In this document: one piece after another, positions 1-11,100 of the stretch
How positions within the stretch are numbered: the stretch's first letter is position 1
Layout of the letters: each line of letters starts with the position of its first letter
From: Sodiomyces alkalinus F11
Lineage: Eukaryota > Ascomycota > Sordariomycetes > Glomerellales > Plectosphaerellaceae
Length of the DNA: 64,000 nt
Reading direction: 5' to 3'
Assembly: GCF_003711515.1 (NCBI RefSeq)
Contig: NW_021167091.1
Span: forward strand, 618,313-682,312
The notes under the pieces: model-generated
What the model was told of the DNA's origin: nothing
Database searches by the model: none
Seen by the model: only the letters and a program-made list of their open reading frames with translations
Position numbers and translations under genes: made by a program

Positions 1-600
1 GTAGCTTTATTTATTATTATTATTAATATTACTCTAGTATCTTATCTAATCTAGTCTATAAGAGCCTATTTAGGCTATATAGTCCTTCTCGGATAGCTAA
101 AAAGGTGAAAACCTCTATACTTATCCTTAGGTAGAGTAATACTATTACAGGGCCGATATAGCCCCGGTTTATCTCTTTTGCATATCTGGATTATACCTCT
201 AGTCTAATAGCTAATAGGAAGGGTAGCTGCCTATAGTTCGAGTTAGCCTAGGCTAATACTAGCAAGGGAGTACAGGGCCGCGGGGGTACTATAGTATCTC
301 TAGTATACGGCGGCCGCGGTACTCTATACTCGGTCTTCTTATATCCCCGGGGATTATTCCTATTATCCTTTCAATTTAATTAATAAAGAGAATAGTCAAG
401 GCAAAGCTCTCCTACCCCCCTAAGGGGTAGGGACCTATTATATTCGGTAGTAGATAAGTAGGGTAAGGCTCCACCTATAATCCTAAAATATTAGATACTT
501 AATAAATAATAAAGTCTTCTTCCTTTTTCTATTTTCCTTTCTATAACGATATAAAGCTTACTATAGGTTTTCCGTATATCGTGTTTCTATTAACAGTCCT
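1..600 (-). mobile_element. LINE copy A, 3' part (first piece)
   Basis: The window opens with an ATT-rich tract and then the reverse complement of the 3' end seen in all other LINE copies (tail, then the hairpin-bearing terminal 3' UTR). It is therefore the 3' end of a minus-strand Tad1-like LINE. It stops at 600, where plus-strand copy B is inserted, and resumes at 7386. Aligning the two pieces with the intact minus copy F (around 24,760-24,830) shows that they are continuous. No coding region is left in this piece. It is heavily RIP-mutated (CpA almost absent). Confidence 0.8.
588..600. repeat. Target-site duplication of LINE B, left
   Basis: The 13 bases TATTAACAGTCCT here are repeated at 7373-7385, directly after the microsatellite tail of copy B. 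They lie at the point where minus copy A is interrupted. The first base or bases could belong to the tail, so the true duplication is 12-13 bp. Confidence 0.85.
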
Positions 601-849
601 TACCTTCGAATACACGCCTATTAACCACGGGCGCGTAACTAGAGTAAAATCGATAAAACTATTAAGACGGCGATTATAACTACCGTCTCCCTCCCGGGAT
701 ACTATCGTAGCGGCACCGTAATACCGGCGCTACGGTATAGCTAGAAGAGACGTAGGACAGTGGCCCGATCTTATCTATATAGAATTCGTAACAGACCTAC
801 TTTTCGTAATATAAGCGTTCTCCCCCTCGCCTATAACGGGATATAGCGC

Positions 850-2215
850 GGAACTGATAGGAGACCGAAAGGGGACTACCACGCCCCCCGGAACCGAGAG
901 TAACTAAGATTAAGACAGAAATTTAGGCCCTACTAGCTAATAGGAATATAATTAAGTAGGTTATAAAGCTAGTAAAGGAACTAATTATAATACGCACTAC
1001 TCGTAAAAACGCCGGCGCGATACCGTTAGTATACTTATACGCTACTATCCGATATATTATATAAGAGGAACTCCGGAAAGGAGCGAGTAGCACGAAAAAG
1101 ACTTAGGCTAATATTATAGCCCGGGCTCCCGTGGCGGTACCGCTATAAGACCCCGCCCCCCCTAAAGTAATCCTAGCTAGGTATTACCGGGAATTAATTA
1201 TCCGCTAAGGAACCCTCCCTAAAGACTAGCCCCTTAAAGATAGGACCCTAAAAGAGATTATCTAAGCTATAAACGCTATAACTATCTAATACGATACTAT
1301 AACGGTATAGAAGCTACTAAGCAGGGATATCTACTTTACCTTTACTAAAGGGGTATAATAATAGGCTACCTATAAGGAATAATAGATTAAGAAGGCCTTT
1401 AGTAAAGGAGCTACCCTAGCTATACGCACTTACCCTATACTAGCTAAGGCTATCCCTAGGAGGTCCTTAACGCCTTATTCGAAGAAGACCTGCTAGTATC
1501 CCTATAAGATATAAACCCTAAGGTAAAAATTATCTGAGTATAATAGCAGGTACCCCGCCGCGGTATAAGTAAGGTAGCGCTCCTCCTTATCGAATCGGCT
1601 TCGCCGGAAAGGGTAGCAAGCCTTATCCGGAATACCCTCCTTTTTAAGGGGGGTAGCTATATCTATAAACTATATAACCCCGACCTTAGCCCCTTAAGAT
1701 ACTATACGTGCCTATACCTCGGCTACCGGGCGAACGGCTACCCTATAGCAGAGAGGGTATACCATTATTATACTAAGCCTAAATTAGCGTACCCTTAGGG
1801 CCTAGGATACTATAAAGCTACGGTGCCGGGACGCCCCCGCCATTATACCGCCTATACCAGAGACTATAATACCTTTCATGATTTATACTAATTACTCAAG
1901 AAAATGGCCGAGAAGACCCGCGAAGCGTATAAGTACTAAGCTAGGGACTTTAATATTACCTGTTAGACCGAAGCGGTACTCCCGCGGTAGCTATAGATCT
2001 TCCCCCCGATTATTATCGCCTAAGACTAGGATTACCCCCTCCGTAGAGGTAGGGGTCGGCCCCCGAAAAGGACTAAGGGATAGGAGGGCTCCCCGATACT
2101 AGGCCTAATAAGCGCCTATATAGTCCCCCGCGGGCCCGATAAGGCACCGTAGTGAGAACCCTAGAGCTAGACCCCGGCTAGACCGGGTACGTTATCTTAA
2201 GCCCCCCTCTCTTTA
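850..2215 (+). pseudogene. LINE B ORF1 (Gag-like RNA-binding protein), RIP-destroyed
   Basis: The frame reads as a basic protein with stops almost only as TAG/TAA where relatives would have Gln. Its second half has a run of Tyr residues spaced like Cys/His in CCHC knuckles (around 1,690-1,850, e.g. RPRHYTAYTGDYNTF), as expected when TGC and CAC are turned into TAC. In LINE families such an ORF1 coats the RNA and supports target-primed reverse transcription. No start codon can be fixed because ATG itself is a RIP target (ATG to ATA). The corresponding regions are 18,540-19,810 in E, 38,470-39,790 in I, and 29,200-30,500 (minus) in F. A frameshift is likely near 1,455, where the reading switches frame. 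Confidence 0.75.
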
Positions 2216-2219
2216 ATTA

Positions 2220-5200
2220 ATAGAAATCTATATCCTTTCGTGGAATATAGGGAGGAGTTAGGCGCGGCGGGAGCTACCGCTCTAGTACCGCGCCGAGTAT
2301 AACGTAATAGTAATTCAGGAACCCGGCCTTAACTATTTCACGAAAAGCCCCGTATACCCCTTCTAAGGAGTATACCGGCTAATCTAGGGAGGAGGCTATA
2401 CCCTCCTATGTATCTATAAAAGACACCCGTTATATACGTGGATATAGCGGGCCTACTGCGATATATACGCGGTTATATTTAGGACCGGAGACGATACCCA
2501 TATAATCTAGTTAATCTACTTAGAGAACTACTAATAAGCTAGGATCCCTTAGAATACGCCCCTATAAGATATATTCGACACGGTACCACTATAGGACTAA
2601 TACGTCCTTATAGGAGACTTTAACCTATACTACCCCCTATAGTTATAGCCACCGCGGTACTACCCCCGAGCTGATACCCTGCTTACCCTTACGACCCGGT
2701 AGAACCTTAACATAGTTACCCCCCCCGGAATAACTATATAGTATTACCCGGGCCGGCGTACTAGTATTATCGACCTTATATAGGTAACGTAAAGGCTCCG
2801 CTACGACTTTAGCGGCCCGGATAAGACCATTATCAGGTCTAACTACTACTTATAGACGGCCTGAATCCTTATAGAGACGGATACTACGCCGACTACCGTA
2901 ACGACACTACCGCGGGACCTAGCCGGGCCCTACTAGGTCTAGAAAGACTTCGATCCCTTATAGGTCCCCTAGCTCGCCACCACGCGGCTATAGCAGACTA
3001 GCCCCCTTATATTACTAGAAGATATAGACTTAGTACTAGATAACCTAATAGTAGATCTTATAACTATAGCCGATAAGGCCACGCCACGCCGCTATAGGGG
3101 CACCCCTAAACGCCTATCTAACCCTTAGTAAAACGCGGAGCTAACCGCCCTTACCTAGGAAGTAAGGCGCCTTTACTGTAGATATATATCCAGGAAGTCC
3201 CGGGACTAATAGGATAAGTTCTAGAAAGCGGAGAGGCGCCGAGATAAGGCCGTGGCGGTAATAAAGCGGATATACTAGCGGCACCTACTTTACTTAACCG
3301 GGAGGGATAATAGCCTTCTCTAATAGCTATAGAAATAGGCATAAACTAAAGGGGGCGTATTACCGGACCCCCTATTAATACCACTACTATACTAAGATAA
3401 TAGCGATTACCCGGTAACTATACACGCAGAAAAGGCTAAAGTCCTAAACCGGAAGTTCTTTCCCCCCCCCCCCCTTACCGCCCCTAGGCCCTTAGGCGCG
3501 GAATTCCCCCTAGGGTAGGACGTCCGCTAAGATATTACCGTAGCGGATATACAGGGGCGCCTTAAGAAGATAAAACCCTAAGCGGTACTAGACCTCGACG
3601 GACTCCTAGTAAGGCTCCTAAAAGTATATAGACCCCCCATATACTAAAGACTTAGTACTATCTTTATAGCGTGCCTTAAAGCGAGCTACTACCCGAAAAG
3701 GTACCGCTACGCTATTATAGTAATCCTTAAAAAGGAAGGCCGGCCGCCGGCCGACTACGGGATAACGAAGGGCTAATAACCGATATTACTCCTTAGTATA
3801 ATAGGTAAGGTCCTTAAAAGGATACTAGCTAATCGGATCGCGACCGTAATAAAGGAGTATCGGCTCCTCCTAAAAGGATAGATAAGTAACCGGGTAAGGC
3901 GAAGTATAAAGACGGTAGTATAAAGAGTCACGGAGGCCGTAAAGGTGAGCTAGGCCTATAATAGCACCGCTTCGATACTTTAATAAGATACTAAAGGCGC
4001 CTTTAATACTATCCCCTATTCTTACTTTATTAAGACGCTTAAAAGGAAAGGCTACCCCTAGTAGCTTATTACCCTAATTAGTAGCTTCCTCTAGGACTAT
4101 ATAGCCTAGCTACTACTTAATAGCGAAATAGCCCCCCCGCGGTACCTCCGCGGGGGTATACCGTAAAGCTCCCCGATCTCCTTTATCCTCTTTATCCTTT
4201 ATATCTTTACTCTATATAAGGAGCTAAAAAGGGTCTTTAAAACGATAGTAATAGGTTTTACCGATAATACGAATATTATCGCCTTTAGTAGGATAAAGGT
4301 ATAGACGCGGTAACGCCTTGCCGCCGTGTAGCGGATATACTTAGAATAAGAGATAGCGAGTAGATTATAGTTCGAATTAGCTAAGTGTGTTTATATCCCC
4401 TTCACGAAATCACGCTAACCCTTACCTACCCCGCTCCCTTTTAGTACTACTTTAGTACCGGTAACGGAGGCGATAAAGTTCCTGGGTATTTAGCTTAATA
4501 GGAAGCTCGACTTCCGATAAAATACTAAAAAGGTAAAAAGCCGCCTAACTACCTAAATATACGCCCTCTTAAGGCTTAGCGCGGTAGCGTAGGGATATAG
4601 CTTCGCGGATGTTGGAAGACTATACCTCGTAGTAATACGACTAATAATTACCTATTACGCCTTAACCGTCTATAAGATAGGGGCTAGCCCCTANNNNNNN
4701 NNNNNNNNNNNNNNNNNNNNNNNNNNNNNNNNNNNNNNNNNNNNNNNNNNNNNNNNNNNNNNNNNNNNGAAGACTATACCTCGTAGTAATACGACTAATA
4801 ATTACCTATTACGCCTTAACCGTCTATAAGATAGGGGCTAGCCCCTAGTAAGGCCCCGTAACGGCACTTATAACGGTATAGAACCGGTACCTCCGATTAG
4901 TGGCCGGAGCCTATAAAGCCACACCGGTTAAGGTCCTTAAAAAAAAGACCTTTATCCCCCCCCTTAACCTATACCTCTTCAGCCTTAGTGCCCGGAAGGT
5001 CCGCCGGATATAAAAGGAGGGAGCTAAAGATAAGATATTAGCCGGAGTATATGCTGTAGTAAAAGCCTTAGCGGCACCGAGTCGGTATTATAGGACCTAC
5101 ACGGCCCTCGCGTGGATAGCCTAACTTAATGCCCTAATAACCTAGGCCGGGAATACGGCCCCGAGGAAAGCCCTTATAAGGGACTAGGGTCAAACCTAGG

Positions 5201-5670
5201 CAGAGTCACGGAGACTATATACCTACGCCGTAACGGTACTAAGCCGCCCCCCAATATAACGCTCCCTCCGGAAATATAAAGGACTTCTAAAGCTATAAAG
5301 CGCCGCACTTACCTAAATTAGATTAGAAAAGCTAGGCCTATAAGCCTTCTTAGTAAAAGCGAGGGTGCCGGGATTTCTAATAATGCGGTGCCCCTACGGT
5401 AATAGGGGGGCAGAAATAGCGGAGCACGTAATACTCTAGTACTAGGATATAAGCGAGGAAGAGCGTAAAGAGCTTTTCGGTGCTATAGGGAGACTACTCA
5501 CGACTAAAGGAGATTTATATAACGTACTAAACTATAACACGGAAGCAGGGGTAGTTATAAGGTGGTTCCTATATTAGAAGAGACTTAAGGACTTCCGCCT
5601 CGCCCTTAAAGTTATAGAGGCCTACGAAAATACCCGCGATACCGAAGGGGGACCGTATCGGCGATAAGGT
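2220..5670 (+). pseudogene. LINE B ORF2 (endonuclease-reverse transcriptase), RIP-destroyed
   Basis: The endonuclease/exonuclease/phosphatase domain is visible from about 2,295 (EYNVIVIQEPGLN) to the strong IGDFNLYYPL motif near 2,610, which corresponds to the catalytic GDFN of LINE endonucleases. The reverse transcriptase follows at about 3,540-4,500. Its catalytic box reads GFTDNTNIIAF at about 4,255, with the expected Asp-Asp changed to Asp-Asn by a G-to-A transition. The C-terminus has a CCHC-type motif that reads RCPYGNRGAEIAEH near 5,390, with the second Cys as Tyr. I find no RNase H domain between reverse transcriptase and C-terminus. An assembly gap and false duplication interrupt the frame at 4,615-4,847. 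Equivalent regions are about 19,850-23,120 (E), 25,880-29,160 minus (F), and 39,800-41,752 plus 50,188-51,500 (I). Confidence 0.82.
4694..4768. other. 75-N assembly gap, probably false
   Basis: Exactly 75 N bases. The 79 bases before the gap (4615-4693) are identical to the 79 bases after it (4769-4847). Copies E, F and I carry this sequence only once and with no extra bases, so the two contig ends most likely overlap and the gap has no real content. Confidence 0.95.
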
Positions 5671-5689
5671 AGTATAACGACTAATTAAT

Positions 5690-6060
5690 TATTAGGATAG
5701 GGGCCTTATAAGCCGGGACCCTAATAGTATCGACGTGGTATTATTATAACACCGATTAGCTCTTATCGTTATTACCTCCCTCGGAGGTATTAATACCGCT
5801 TTTAATATACTTAAGCCTAATAGGCTAGTTAGCTAATGCCGTTAAGGAGCCGTAGCAGGACCGGGGGGGAGCCACTTATAAGGTATTCTAGGATAAGGTC
5901 TATCTTACCCTCTAAACGTTTTATCTAATAAGATAAGTCCTATACCTTTACCGACACGGTACCGCTATAACCGCGACCGGAAGGTAACGCCCGGTTTAGA
6001 GCCCGGCTAACAGACCAGGACGCCGTCCTTAGGCGCTCCTTAGCCTATAACTTATTAGCG
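5690..6060 (-). pseudogene. Antisense frame in LINE B 3' UTR
   Basis: Read on the minus strand, the 3' UTR just after ORF2 holds a frame whose interruptions are mostly TAG/TAA at Gln-type positions. It matches the same frame in copy F (plus strand there, 25,386-25,771) and copy I (minus, 51,560-51,960). Recognisable shared pieces are SRALNRAL, IRRLEGKIDFILEYLIS and a Leu/Ser-rich end. I do not recognise the protein; the middle looks like a short amphipathic or coiled-coil helix. It may be a genuine antisense gene of the LINE or a by-product of sequence composition. Confidence 0.45.
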
Positions 6061-7227
6061 TAGAACCGCCACGGCACCGAAGGGGGATACCTACAATAGT
6101 AACACCCGCGCTATTAACGGCCTTTACCGCTATATACGCCTAGTAGATATCTATAAGGCGTTACTACTACTTCTTAGTAGCGGAGGGGACTTACCGAACT
6201 ATTAGCTATATCTACCCCGACGTATATATAATACTATTACGGCACTAAGGCGACTTATATCCTTATAGGGACGGCGACTATTAGTATACTAATACTAGGC
6301 CGCGCTTATACCCGTAATATTAGCATAGGCTTTTATATTATCAGGGTAAGTGCTTAAATACTTACTATAATAAATATAACTACCCTATATTAGCGCTATA
6401 ACACCACTGCGATAGTACCGGGCTATATACGGTATAATATAAACTATTCCGCGCTTATAGCGGCGGTTATTACTATTAGTATTAGTATTATTAGGAGACG
6501 ATATCTACGACTATTAGCACGCTACTATTAAGGCACCGCTACACTATAAAAAGAACTTATATTATACTACTACTTTAGATCGCCTATTTATATATATAAA
6601 TCGATACTATACTACCTAGTTAACCCCACGCCACTAAGCCACCGCGATATCACCTATAAACCACCTATAGTTAAAATAGGATAGGAATATAATAAGAAAA
6701 ACTAAAAGGGTTCTCTAGTTAGTATAGGCCGTAATAATACACCTATAAGAACGTAAGTGGGAATAGACCGGGGAAAACCTATAACGAACTCGTTAGTGTT
6801 ATAGGAGGAAGAGGGAGGTTTAAGGCACGAAGGCCTCGGGGGATATTAACTATCTAATTCTTATAACAGGGTAAGGCCCTATTCCCCCTACCTGCCGCCG
6901 GATATAGCAGGAACCCACCTAGGGGAGGCAGGAGGCGCCTACCTCCTTTACTCTCTTTATTACCCGAATAGAAGGAATAAAGGTATAATCCTCGAGGGAT
7001 ATAGTGAGCCCGAGGAGAAAGAGCCGCAGCTACCCTATAGCGGAAGCGCGGTAACACCCCCTTAGCCCCCGTTCCACCGATAGAGATTAGCCTAGGCTAA
7101 CCTACCTAACTACTAGCCTACTATACTTCCCGTTAGCTACCGGCCTAAAGGTAAGATCCAGATACGTAATAGGGACGAACCGGAGCTATATCGGCCCCGT
7201 AGCGGCACCTCTCCACCTAAGGAAGTG

Positions 7228-7271
7228 TATAGAGGTTTTCCCCTGGTTTTACCCGGGTTTTCCTCTCTATA
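7228..7271 (+). other. Conserved 3' UTR hairpin of the LINE
   Basis: TATAGAGG (7228-7235) pairs with CCTCTCTATA (7262-7271) across a loop containing repeated CCCGGGTTTT-like units. In copy F the arms are TATAGGGG-type and CCCCTATA-type instead, so the stem is retained by paired changes. In several LINE families the reverse transcriptase recognises a 3' UTR structure; that role here is inferred. Confidence 0.5.
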
Positions 7272-7340
7272 GCCACCTAAGAAGGACCGTATAGCCTAGA
7301 AAGGCTCCTATAGATAGATTAGTTAGGATAGCGGAGTAAG

Positions 7341-7341
<1 letters not shown>

Positions 7342-7371
<30 letters not shown>

Positions 7372-7372
7372 A
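7342..7372 (+). repeat. (TAA)n tail of LINE B
   Basis: An AAT/TAA microsatellite follows GGATAGCGGAGTAAG, the terminal sequence of every LINE copy in the window. A microsatellite tail in place of poly(A) is typical of some non-LTR elements. Confidence 0.85.
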
Positions 7373-7385
7373 TATTAACAGTCCT
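7373..7385. repeat. Target-site duplication of LINE B, right
   Basis: The second copy of the 13-bp direct repeat at 588-600. After it, copy A resumes. Confidence 0.85.
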
Positions 7386-7740
7386 ACAAGCCTGCTATCG
7401 CGGCGCGTTATACTAACTAATAGTATTTCTTAGTTTTCTATTCCTAATTTCATTATATAGTTCTAGTATATATCTTATAGGTAGTATTATAATAGCGCCG
7501 GACTAACCAGGTAATAGTATAGTAGTAGTAAGTTATATAAGAATAATAGTAATAATAGTATAATATAAGTATCCTAGTAATATCGTAATATTTTAGTAGT
7601 AATATACTAACCTAGTTATAAATAGCCGCTACTAATAATTATAACCGCTACTATAAATAAGGCACTATTTATATTATACCGTATATAGACTATAAAGGTA
7701 TTAAGGCGGTATTATAGCGGCTAATATAAAGCAGTTAATT
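7386..7740 (-). mobile_element. LINE copy A, second piece
   Basis: This continues the minus-strand 3' UTR of copy A after the B insertion; it aligns with 24,780-25,150 of copy F. It ends where the ATT tail of fragment C begins, so C probably inserted in or next to A as well. The body of A beyond this point is missing. Confidence 0.7.
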
Positions 7741-8015
7741 ACTATTATTATTATTATTATTATTAATCTTACTCCGGTATCCTATCTAATCTATAGGAGC
7801 CTATTTTAGGCTATACGGCCTTTCTCGGGTAGCTATAGAGGGGAAAACCCGGGGAAACCCCGGGAAAACCTCTATACTTTTCCTTAGATGGAGTAGTGCC
7901 GCGACAGGGCTAATATAGCCCCGGTTCGTCTTTACTACGTATCTGGATTATACCTCTAGGCTAATAGCTAACAGGAAGAGTAGTAGGCTAGGGTTCGAGT
8001 TAGCCTTGTATAAGG
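7741..8015 (-). mobile_element. LINE fragment C, 3' end only
   Basis: Starts with (ATT)n and CTTACTCCGGTATCC, the reverse complement of the LINE 3' terminus, and includes the hairpin region. Similarity to copy F is lost near 8,015. It is a strongly 5'-truncated minus-strand insertion without coding capacity. Confidence 0.78.
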
Positions 8016-8299
8016 AACTAAGTGGCACTATGGATTAGCACTATAAAGGATCGGAGATACGCTCGGACCGCCGAGTACTAAGCAAGACTAGATTACTATA
8101 TTAGCATAAAGGGGGAAAGTCTTCCTTTTTCTCCTTAAGTTAAAGTCTTTATAAAATACGACTATTAAGTTATGATAGTAATATCCATTACTGTACACCT
8201 TTTCCCTACTATTATAGTCTATTACATAATAAATTCTTTAACTTCTATACCTATAAGATTACCGGGCCGAAGATACTACTAAAATAGACTTTATAAAGT
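8016..8299 (+). other. Degenerate leader, possible LTR remnant
   Basis: No gene is visible. A pyrimidine-rich stretch ending in a TTAAGTTAAAGTCTTTATAAAATACGAC-like region (about 8,120-8,165) resembles the 3' half of the gypsy LTRs at 41,753 and 62,801 in layout only. It precedes a Gag-like frame, so it could be the remains of that element's LTR and leader. This is weak. Confidence 0.25.
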
Positions 8300-9010
8300 A
8301 TTATCGATACCGAGCAGGCGGATACGAGCGTGTAATAAAAAGAGCTTATTCGAGGCGTTGAAGAAAAGCATTAGAACTAACCGGATAATAATAATAACGA
8401 TACGGCTTTATTATCGTCTCTTGGTTTAGCGCCGATACAGATATTATCCGTGGATAAATATCCTCGGAGGCTTGATATTAAGTAAGCTAAACCCGCTAAA
8501 CGATTAGCAAGCTACGTACCCTCTAGCTATATAGGGGAATTATCCCTAATAACTACTAAAGGCCTATTCGCCTTATTAGTGTATTACGTATAATAGTAGT
8601 AAGAGTTTAATAAGTAGATATAAAGATAGAATACGGCTATTCTATAATAGCTTCTTAAGTATCCGGCGATAAAGCGGGAAGACAAAAAGCTACCGGTTTA
8701 TAACTATAAGACTTTAGAAGAGAATACAACCGTTACTAAGATTAATAACTAGGTATCCGCGCTTAAAGCCGCGAACCGTTTTAGGGTAAAGGCCCTTATA
8801 CTTTAGCTAATTAAACAGGCTTTAACGAAGCTAAAACGCTCCTACTAAATAGTATAGCGGAGCTACGAATAAAAGTTCTTATCGTCTATATAAGAGGACT
8901 TTAAGGTATTTCTTAAGCGAGAATACCTATCCCGCGATTTATCCGATTTTTACTACTAGAAGGAGCTTTATAAGTTATATATTATTAGCGAGATAACGCC
9001 GATAAAGTTA
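8300..9010 (+). pseudogene. Gag-like pseudogene, 5' half (split by Gypsy-1)
   Basis: An extended frame runs from about 8,300 to the Gypsy-1 insertion at 9,010. Its stops are almost all TAG/TAA, often clustered where a Gln-rich stretch would be (around 8,590-8,660). It continues in the same phase after the insertion at 16,235. The protein is Gln, Lys and Tyr rich, with no signal peptide or membrane segment. The distal half contains a knuckle-type zinc motif, so the whole is most likely the Gag of an older LTR element. The precise family is unknown. Confidence 0.5.
9006..9010. repeat. Target-site duplication of Gypsy-1, left (AGTTA)
   Basis: AGTTA directly precedes the left LTR and is repeated at 16,230-16,234 directly after the right LTR. 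Five bases is usual for Ty3/gypsy integrases. Confidence 0.85.
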
Positions 9011-9484
9011 TGTTACGGCCAGCAGACCTAATATGCACCAAGGACATACTGGACAATATCACGTGCTAAGTCACGTGATGGATAACCGGCATAGTGTGCA
9101 CCCGTACAGGGAACCTATTAGCATAAGGGGATCACTAGGATCACCAGGGGTCACTTAGTCTGGGAGGTGATCCGGCATGATCCCGAACCAGAAGATCACC
9201 AGGGCACCTGTGATCCCGTAGATATATATACCAGAGTATCCTAGGTCTTACTTCTACTAGAGAATAAGACATCGATTAATCTAAGTCTTTACCTAGACTA
9301 TTAGTCTACGCCTGACTCTACCTTATAAAGAAGACGCCTAGTCTTTACGACGTAACTACGACCAGACACTACGAACGATAGTTACTGCTCTTTAGTTAAC
9401 ATCCTCTTCTTATTTTGAACTAAAACCTCGACGCTAGTCCCCTATCGTCCGCTATACTATAGAGGACCGGAAGCCGTCGTAATA
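9011..9484 (+). repeat. Gypsy-1 left LTR
   Basis: 474 bp, beginning TGTTACGGCC and ending GTCGTAATA (CA to TA at the end). It differs from the right LTR at roughly twenty positions, all transitions by eye. The U3 part holds two CACGTG-type sites near 9,061 and 9,073, and several GATCAC/GTGATC motifs on both strands between about 9,128 and 9,215. These may be promoter elements. Confidence 0.92.
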
Positions 9485-9524
9485 TTTTAATCGATCCTGT
9501 TCGGTAAGCTGACCTTGATAGCTA

Positions 9525-11100
9525 ATGAGCAGTACGCCCGAAGCAGAAGCTACTTCGCCTAAGGAAGAAGAAGTCACTTTATCTGAAGAAGAATCATCGT
9601 CTGAAGAATCTAGTTCCTCCGACGAAGAGGAAGGACTAGAATAAACTCAACAAGACGACGAAGTAGCCAGCAATCACTCTTCTAATATATCGAATAATAA
9701 TAACCGTACCACGAACGCTATAAGCACCGCGACGCCTACCACTGCCACTAAAGGGAGTAACGACCTTTAGCAGATTCGCGATATAATCACTCAGCTTTAA
9801 GGGGAGAATATAACCCTAAAGGCTTAGCTAAACTATCCTAGAATCGGGGCTAAGTATAGATACCCTATACCCCCTAAATACGATAGGACTCGAGGATAGC
9901 TTTAGAGCTTTATTACTTAGCTTAGAGGCTATCTCCTATTCTACTAGGATAGTATCTATACGGAAGAAACTAAGGTACTCTATACCGCGGCACTCCTTAT
10001 AGGAGATACGTATAAATAGTTCGAGTCTATTTATAGAGACTACCTAGAGAATATAGGAATAGAGATCCTAAGGAAGCCCGGGACCACGGTAATCTTCGAG
10101 AACTTTAACGTATTCGTCGAGAGACTTAACGCTATCTTCGGCTAGCCCGATAAGGAAAGAGTCGCGGCTAAATAACTAAGCTAGTTATATTAGACTAAGT
10201 CCGCTATAGACTATACTACGAGGTTCTAGTAAATCTCGTTAAAGCTTAGCTACCCGGATAAGCCCCTTATAGATCGGTACTACTAAGGACTTAAGGAAGA
10301 AGTAAAAGACGAACTATACCGATTAGACTAACCTAAGACGTTTAGCGAATACACCGCGATAATAATTCGTATTAATAACCGGAACTATAAATAATACTAT
10401 TAGAAAAAGTATTAAATAAGCGTTCCGTTCTACACGGCTAATTCAAAGAAAAAATAATTATACCCACGCTAGTTCGGAAATACCTTATATAGATACTATA
10501 ATAGACCTATAGAACTCGATAATATTAACCGATAAAGCGATAAGCAGGGTAAAAGGGATATAACGAAAGTTAAGTATTATAACTATAATAGGCTAGGTTA
10601 CTACGCACGCGACTATTATAAGTCTAAGAAAGAATAACCGTAACGATAAGCGAATACGATTAAGAAAAAAGGACCTAAGAAGGAAATTAACGCTATTAGA
10701 TACCTGGAAATTTATAGGGACGAAATACTATATATTAACCTCTATTAGGCAACCTGCTACGATAACTATTATCTAGTATATTAATTAGGGAAAGACGGAG
10801 CTGGGTATTACCCTAAGAGACCCTAGAAGATACTCGCTATAGTATCTAGTAATAAGTACGATGACGACTATGGCCTTAAGACCCCCGACTAGGATAAGGA
10901 TAAACTAGCTTTATAAACCACCGTAGAAATCCTTTAAAAATACGGATAGACGAAAGGAGAAGCTAAGAAATAGAAGCAGATCTTAGAAATCCAGAAGGAA
11001 GGAGATCGTACCTAAGAAAGAATCGCTAAGCTTAAAGAGTAAGATTAGGAAACGGAGTCCGACGGAATCCCGGATAATAACACGAACTTCCAGTATTAAC
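9525..11100 (+). pseudogene. Gypsy-1 gag, RIP-destroyed
   Basis: An intact ATG at 9,525 opens a Glu/Ser-rich acidic N-terminus (about 40 residues before the first stop). A typical retrotransposon Gag core follows at roughly 9,830-10,400. Near 10,575-10,616 the frame shows a knuckle with spacing x2, x4, x4 in which all four zinc ligands are now Tyr (Y-YN-Y-NRLG-Y-YARD-Y), exactly the result of CpA/TpG transitions on Cys and His codons. Gag forms the virus-like particle and packages the RNA. Other stops are TAG/TAA at Gln or Trp positions. The border with pol is not clear. Confidence 0.8.

Larger units (their letters stand above)
601..7372 (+). mobile_element. Full-length Tad1-like LINE, copy B
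   Basis: This is a complete non-LTR retrotransposon of about 6.8 kb (including a 154-bp assembly artefact). The 5' end carries the motif ACACGCCTATTAACCACGGG shared by copies D, E, F, I and M. ORF1 lies at about 850-2215 and ORF2 at about 2220-5670; a long 3' UTR runs to about 7340, followed by a (TAA)n microsatellite tail. There is no LTR. A 13-bp target duplication brackets it, inside minus-strand copy A. ORF2 has an apurinic-type endonuclease and a reverse transcriptase but no RNase H that I can see. Heavy RIP has destroyed both frames, so it is not autonomous. Family placement (Tad1-like) rests on order of domains and fungal host, not on a search. Confidence 0.88.

Noticed and set aside
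1878..2102. 74-residue Arg-rich frame
   Set aside because: A short stop-free stretch in the wrong phase or partly in phase within LINE ORF1; already covered by the ORF1 pseudogene.
4615..4847. A real tandem duplication inside LINE B
   Set aside because: Identity of both units is perfect despite heavy mutation everywhere else, an N gap sits exactly between them, and no other copy has it.
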